This document shows positions 60,603 to 64,000 of a stretch of 64,000 nucleotides of DNA, one piece after another (the first letter of the stretch is position 1; each line of letters opens with the position of its first letter). Origin of the DNA: Lasioglossum baleicum (lineage: Eukaryota > Arthropoda > Insecta > Hymenoptera > Halictidae); contig NW_027469314.1 of NCBI RefSeq assembly GCF_051020765.1, positions 62,001 through 126,000 of the forward strand. Reading direction: 5' to 3'. Under the pieces are notes generated by a model. It made no database searches, had not been told where the DNA came from, and was given only the letters and a program-made list of their open reading frames with translations. Position numbers and translations under genes: made by a program.

Positions 60603-63600
60603 TCGTGTAAAAACACGTGCGAGAGGATGCATCCCGCAGGCTAGTCGAGTAAAAACACGTGCGAGAGGATGCATCCCGCAGGCTAGTCGAGTAAAAACAC
60701 GTGCGAGGTTTTGTGGGATGCGCATGCGCAGGTTTTGTGGGATGCGCATGCGCAGGTTTTTTGGGATGCGCATGGCTAGTCGAGCAAAAACACGTGCGAG
60801 AGGATGCATCCCGCAGGGTAGTCGAGTAAAAACACGTGCGAGAGGATGCATCCCGCAGGCTAGTCGAGTAAAAACACGTGCGAGGTTTTGTGGGATGCGC
60901 ATGCGCAGGCTTTGTGGGATGCGCATGCGCAGGTTTTTTGGGATGCGCATGGCTAGTCGAGCAAAAACACGTGCGAGGTTTTGTGGGATGCGCATGCGCA
61001 GGTTTTGTGGGATGCGCATGCGCAGGTTTTTTGGGATGCGCATGGCTAGTCGAGCAAAAACACGTGAGAGAGGATGCATCCCGCAGGGTAGTCGAGCAAA
61101 AACACGTGCGAGAGGATGCATCCCGCAGGCTAGTCGAGTAAAAACACGTGCGAGAGGATGCATCCCGCAGGCTAGTCGAGCACAAACACGTGCGAGAGGA
61201 TGCATCCCGCAGGCTAGTCGAGCAAAAACACGTGCGAGAGGATGCATCCCGCAGGCTAGTCGAGCAAAAACACGTGCGAGAGGATGCATCCCGCAGGCTA
61301 GTCGAGTAAAAACACGTGCGAGAGGATGCATCCCGCAGGCTAGTCGAGTAAAAACACGTGCGAGGTTTTGTGGGATGCGCATGCGCAGGTTTTGTGGGAT
61401 GCGCATGCGCAGGTTTTTTGGGATGCGCATGCGCAGGTTTTTTGGGATGCGCATGCATAGTCGAGCAAAAACACGTGCGAGAGGATGCATACCGCAGGCT
61501 AGTCCAGCAAAAACACGTGCGAGAGGATGCATCCCGCAGGCTAGTCGAGCAAAAACACGTGTGAGAGGATGCATCCCGCAGGCTAGTCGAGTAAAAACAC
61601 GTGCGAGGTTTTGTGGGATGCGCATGCGCAGGTTTTGTGGGATGCGCATGCGCAGGTTTTTTGGGATGCGCATGGCTAGTCGAGCAAAAACACGTGCGAG
61701 AGGATGCATCCCGCAGGCTAGTCGAGTAAAAACACGTGCGAGAGGATGCATCCCGCAGGCTAGTCGAGTAAAAACACGTGCGAGAGGATGCATCCCGCAG
61801 GCTAGTCGAGTAAAAACACGTGCGAGAGGATGCATCCCGCAGGCTAGTCGAGTAAAAACACGTGCGAGGTTTTGTGGGATGCGCATGCGCAGGTTTTGAG
61901 GGATGCGCATGCGCAGGTTTTTTGGGATGCGCATGCGCAGGTTTTTTGGGATGCGCATGCCTAGTCGAGCAAAAACACGTGCGAGAGGATGCATCCCGCA
62001 GGCTAGTCCAGCAAAAACACGTGCGAGAGGATGCATCCCGCAGGCTAGTCGAGTAAAAACACGTGCGAGAGGATGCATCCCGCAGGCTAGTCGAGTAAAA
62101 ACACGTGCGAGAGGATGCATCCTGCAGGCTAGTCGAGTAAAAACACGTGCGAGAGGATGCATCCCGCAGGCTAGTCGAGTAAAAACACGTGCGAGGTTTT
62201 GTGGGATGCGCATGCGCAGGTTTTGTGGGATGCGCATGCGCAGGTTTTTTGGGATGCGCATGGCTAGTCGAGCAAAAACACGTGCGAGAGGATGCATCCC
62301 GCAGGGTAGTCGTGTAAAAACACGTGCGAGAGGATGCATCCCGCAGGCTAGTCGAGTAAAAACACGTGCGAGAGGATGCATCCCGCAGGCTAGTCGAGTA
62401 AAAACACGTGCGAGGTTTTGTGGGATGCGCATGCGCAGGTTTTTTGGGATGCGCATGGCTAGTCGAGCAAAAACACGTGCGAGAGGATGCATCCCGCAGG
62501 GTAGTCGAGTAAAAACACGTGCGAGAGGATGCATCCCGCAGGCTAGTCGAGTAAAAACACGTGCGAGAGGATGCATCCCGCAGGCTAGTCGAGCAAAAAC
62601 ACGTGCGAGAGGATGCATCCCGCAGGCTAGTCGAGCAAAAACACGTGCGAGAGGATGCATCCCGCAGGCTAGTAGAGCAAAAACACGTGCGAGAGGATGC
62701 ATCCCGCAGGCTAGTCGAGTAAAAACACGTGCGAGGTTTTGTGGGATGCGCATGCGCAGGTTTTGTGGGATGCGCATGCGCAGGTTTTTTGGGATGCGCA
62801 TGGCTAGTCGAGCAAAAACACGTGCGAGAGGATGCATCCCGCAGGCTAGTCGAGTAAAAACACGTGCGAGAGGATGCATCCCGCAGGCTAGTCGAGTAAA
62901 AACACGTGCGAGAGGATGCATCCCGCAGGCTAGTCGAGTAAAAACACGTGCGAGAGGATGCATCCCGCAGGCTAGTCGAGTAAAAACACGTGCGAGAGGA
63001 TGCATCCCGCAGGCTAGTCGAGTAAAAACACGTGCGAGAGGATGCATCCCGCAGGCTAGTCGAGTAAAAACACGTGCGAGGTTTTGTGGGATGCGCATGC
63101 GCAGGTTTTTTGGGATGCGCATGCGCAGGTTTTTTGGGATGCGCATGCGCAGGTTTTTTGGGATGCGCATGCCTAGTCGAGCAAAAACACGTGCGAGAGG
63201 ATGCATCCCGCAGGCTAGTCCAGCAAAAACACGTGCGAGAGGATGCATCCCGCAGGCTAGTCGAGTAAAAACACGTGCGAGGTTTTGTGGGATGCGCATG
63301 CGCAGGTTTTTTGGGATGCGCATGGCTAGTCGAGCAAAAACACGTGCGAGAGGATGCATCCCGCAGGGTAGTCGAGTAAAAACACGTGCGAGAGGATGCA
63401 TCCCGCAGGCTAGTCGAGTAAAAACACGTGCGAGAGGATGCATCCCGCAGGCTAGTCGAGCAAAAACACGTGCGAGAGGATGCATCCCGCAGGCTAGTCG
63501 AGCAAAAACACGTGCGAGAGGATGCATCCCGCAGGCTAGTAGAGCAAAAACACGTGCGAGAGGATGCATCCCGCAGGCTAGTCGAGTAAAAACACGTGCG

Positions 63601-64000
63601 AGGTTTTGTGGGATGCGCATGCGCAGGTTTTGTGGGATGCGCATGCGCAGGTTTTGTGGGATGCGCATGCGCAGGTTTTTTGGGATGCGCATGGCTAGTC
63701 GAGCAAAAACACGTGCGAGAGGATGCATCCCGCAGGCTAGTCGAGTAAAAACACGTGCGAGAGGATGCATCCCGCAGGCTAGTCGAGTAAAAACACGTGC
63801 GAGAGGATGCATCCCGCAGGCTAGTCGAGTAAAAACACGTGCGAGAGGATGCATCCCGCAGGCTAGTCGAGTAAAAACACGTGCGAGAGGATGCATCCCG
63901 CAGGCTAGTCGAGTAAAAACACGTGCGAGAGGATGCATCCCGCAGGCTAGTCGAGTAAAAACACGTGCGAGGTTTTGTGGGATGCGCATGCGCAGGTTTT
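60603..64000 (+). repeat. Segment 23: A of cycle 5, running off the window
   Basis: It matches segment 8 at offset 42,492 from the start junction to 63278, with all A-start markers (GGCTTTGTGGG near 60908, GAGAGAGG near 61065, GCATGCATAGTC near 61457, GGTTTTGAGGG near 61896) and the three-c-unit block at 63078. At 63279 it jumps back to an earlier block and begins the 867-bp duplication. The array is still in progress at 64000. Confidence 0.86.
62412..64000 (+). repeat. 867-bp tandem duplication at the right edge
   Basis: The block head at 62412 and the one at 63279 are 867 bp apart, and the order GGGTAG, m, GAGCAAAAA, GAGCAAAAA, TAGTAGAGC, m, block, m run is repeated. The second copy has an additional TTTTGTGGG-type 24-bp c unit in its second block (near 63642-63665). 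The second copy is cut by the window end. Confidence 0.87.

Larger units (their letters stand above)
1..64000. repeat. Complex satellite DNA array filling the whole window
   Basis: Every stretch can be parsed into a 42-bp monomer (m) or a compound block (b) built from a 21-bp head, 24-bp units and a 24-bp tail. All units are head to tail in one orientation, and neither end leaves the array. I found no interval above a few bases that does not belong to the family, so every gene-free stretch is satellite. The monomer has 23 G+C of 42 (55%). Arrays of this size and order are known from eukaryotic heterochromatin. Placement at a centromere, subtelomere or knob is inference, and the host species cannot be told from this sequence. 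Confidence 0.97.

Noticed and set aside
1..64000. CRISPR array
   Set aside because: The repeats are contiguous 42-bp monomers with no unique spacers between them, and there are no cas genes. The longer compound blocks are themselves repeated family members.
1..64000. Telomeric or rDNA repeat
   Set aside because: No short G-rich telomere motif (such as TTAGGG or TTTAGGG) in tandem and no resemblance to ribosomal RNA. The unit composition is different and constant throughout.
1..64000. CENP-B box
   Set aside because: I looked for a TTCG...CGGG arrangement of the mammalian CENP-B box. The monomer has CCCGC and TCGAG, but not in the needed spacing or context.

Overview
The whole 64,000-base window is satellite DNA. 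From the first base to the last I see only one family of head-to-tail tandem repeats, always in the same orientation. There is no flanking unique sequence, gene, RNA gene or transposon. Uninterrupted satellite on this scale is typical of eukaryotic constitutive heterochromatin (centromeric, pericentromeric, subtelomeric or a chromosome knob). The sequence does not identify the species.

Two building blocks make up the array. The first is a 42-bp monomer ('m', consensus at 1-42) carrying the palindromes GGATGCATCC and CACGTG, the core CTAGTCGAG and an A5 tract. The second is a compound block ('b', for example 169-237): a 21-bp head, one to three 24-bp palindrome-rich units ('c', ending GGGATGCGCAT), and a 24-bp tail identical to the 3' part of m apart from one C/T difference. 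Runs of 1 to 12 m monomers alternate with b blocks. Rare single-base variants act as barcodes and show higher-order structure.

A barcode junction monomer ending CCTGGCTAG (or CCGGGCTAG) cuts the window into 23 segments. The version followed by TCGTG appears only at the start of a larger cycle. The cycle order is A, gamma, delta, B, epsilon. Cycle 1 is 4711-18110 (13.4 kb). Cycle 2 is 18111-37514 (19.4 kb, expanded by internal tandem duplications). Cycle 3 is 37515-51126 (13.6 kb). Cycle 4 is 51127-60602 (9.5 kb; gamma and delta missing, A and B fused). Cycle 5 starts at 60603 and runs off the window. The first 4.7 kb holds a rearranged leader and an abortive cycle start. Nested tandem duplications of about 842, 867, 1,212, 2,545, 2,830, 3,109 and 13,580 bp lie on top of this.

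Long open frames run on both strands only because the unit lengths (42, 24, 45, 69, 93) are multiples of three. They are not genes: common base variants change residues freely and single-base indels break the frames without compensation. The most interesting points are the five-segment macro-repeat, the patchy clusters of homopolymer indels between about 29.8 and 51.8 kb (either assembly error or real), the exact four-helical-turn monomer with a phased A-tract, and the very dense CACGTG and alternating purine-pyrimidine sites.
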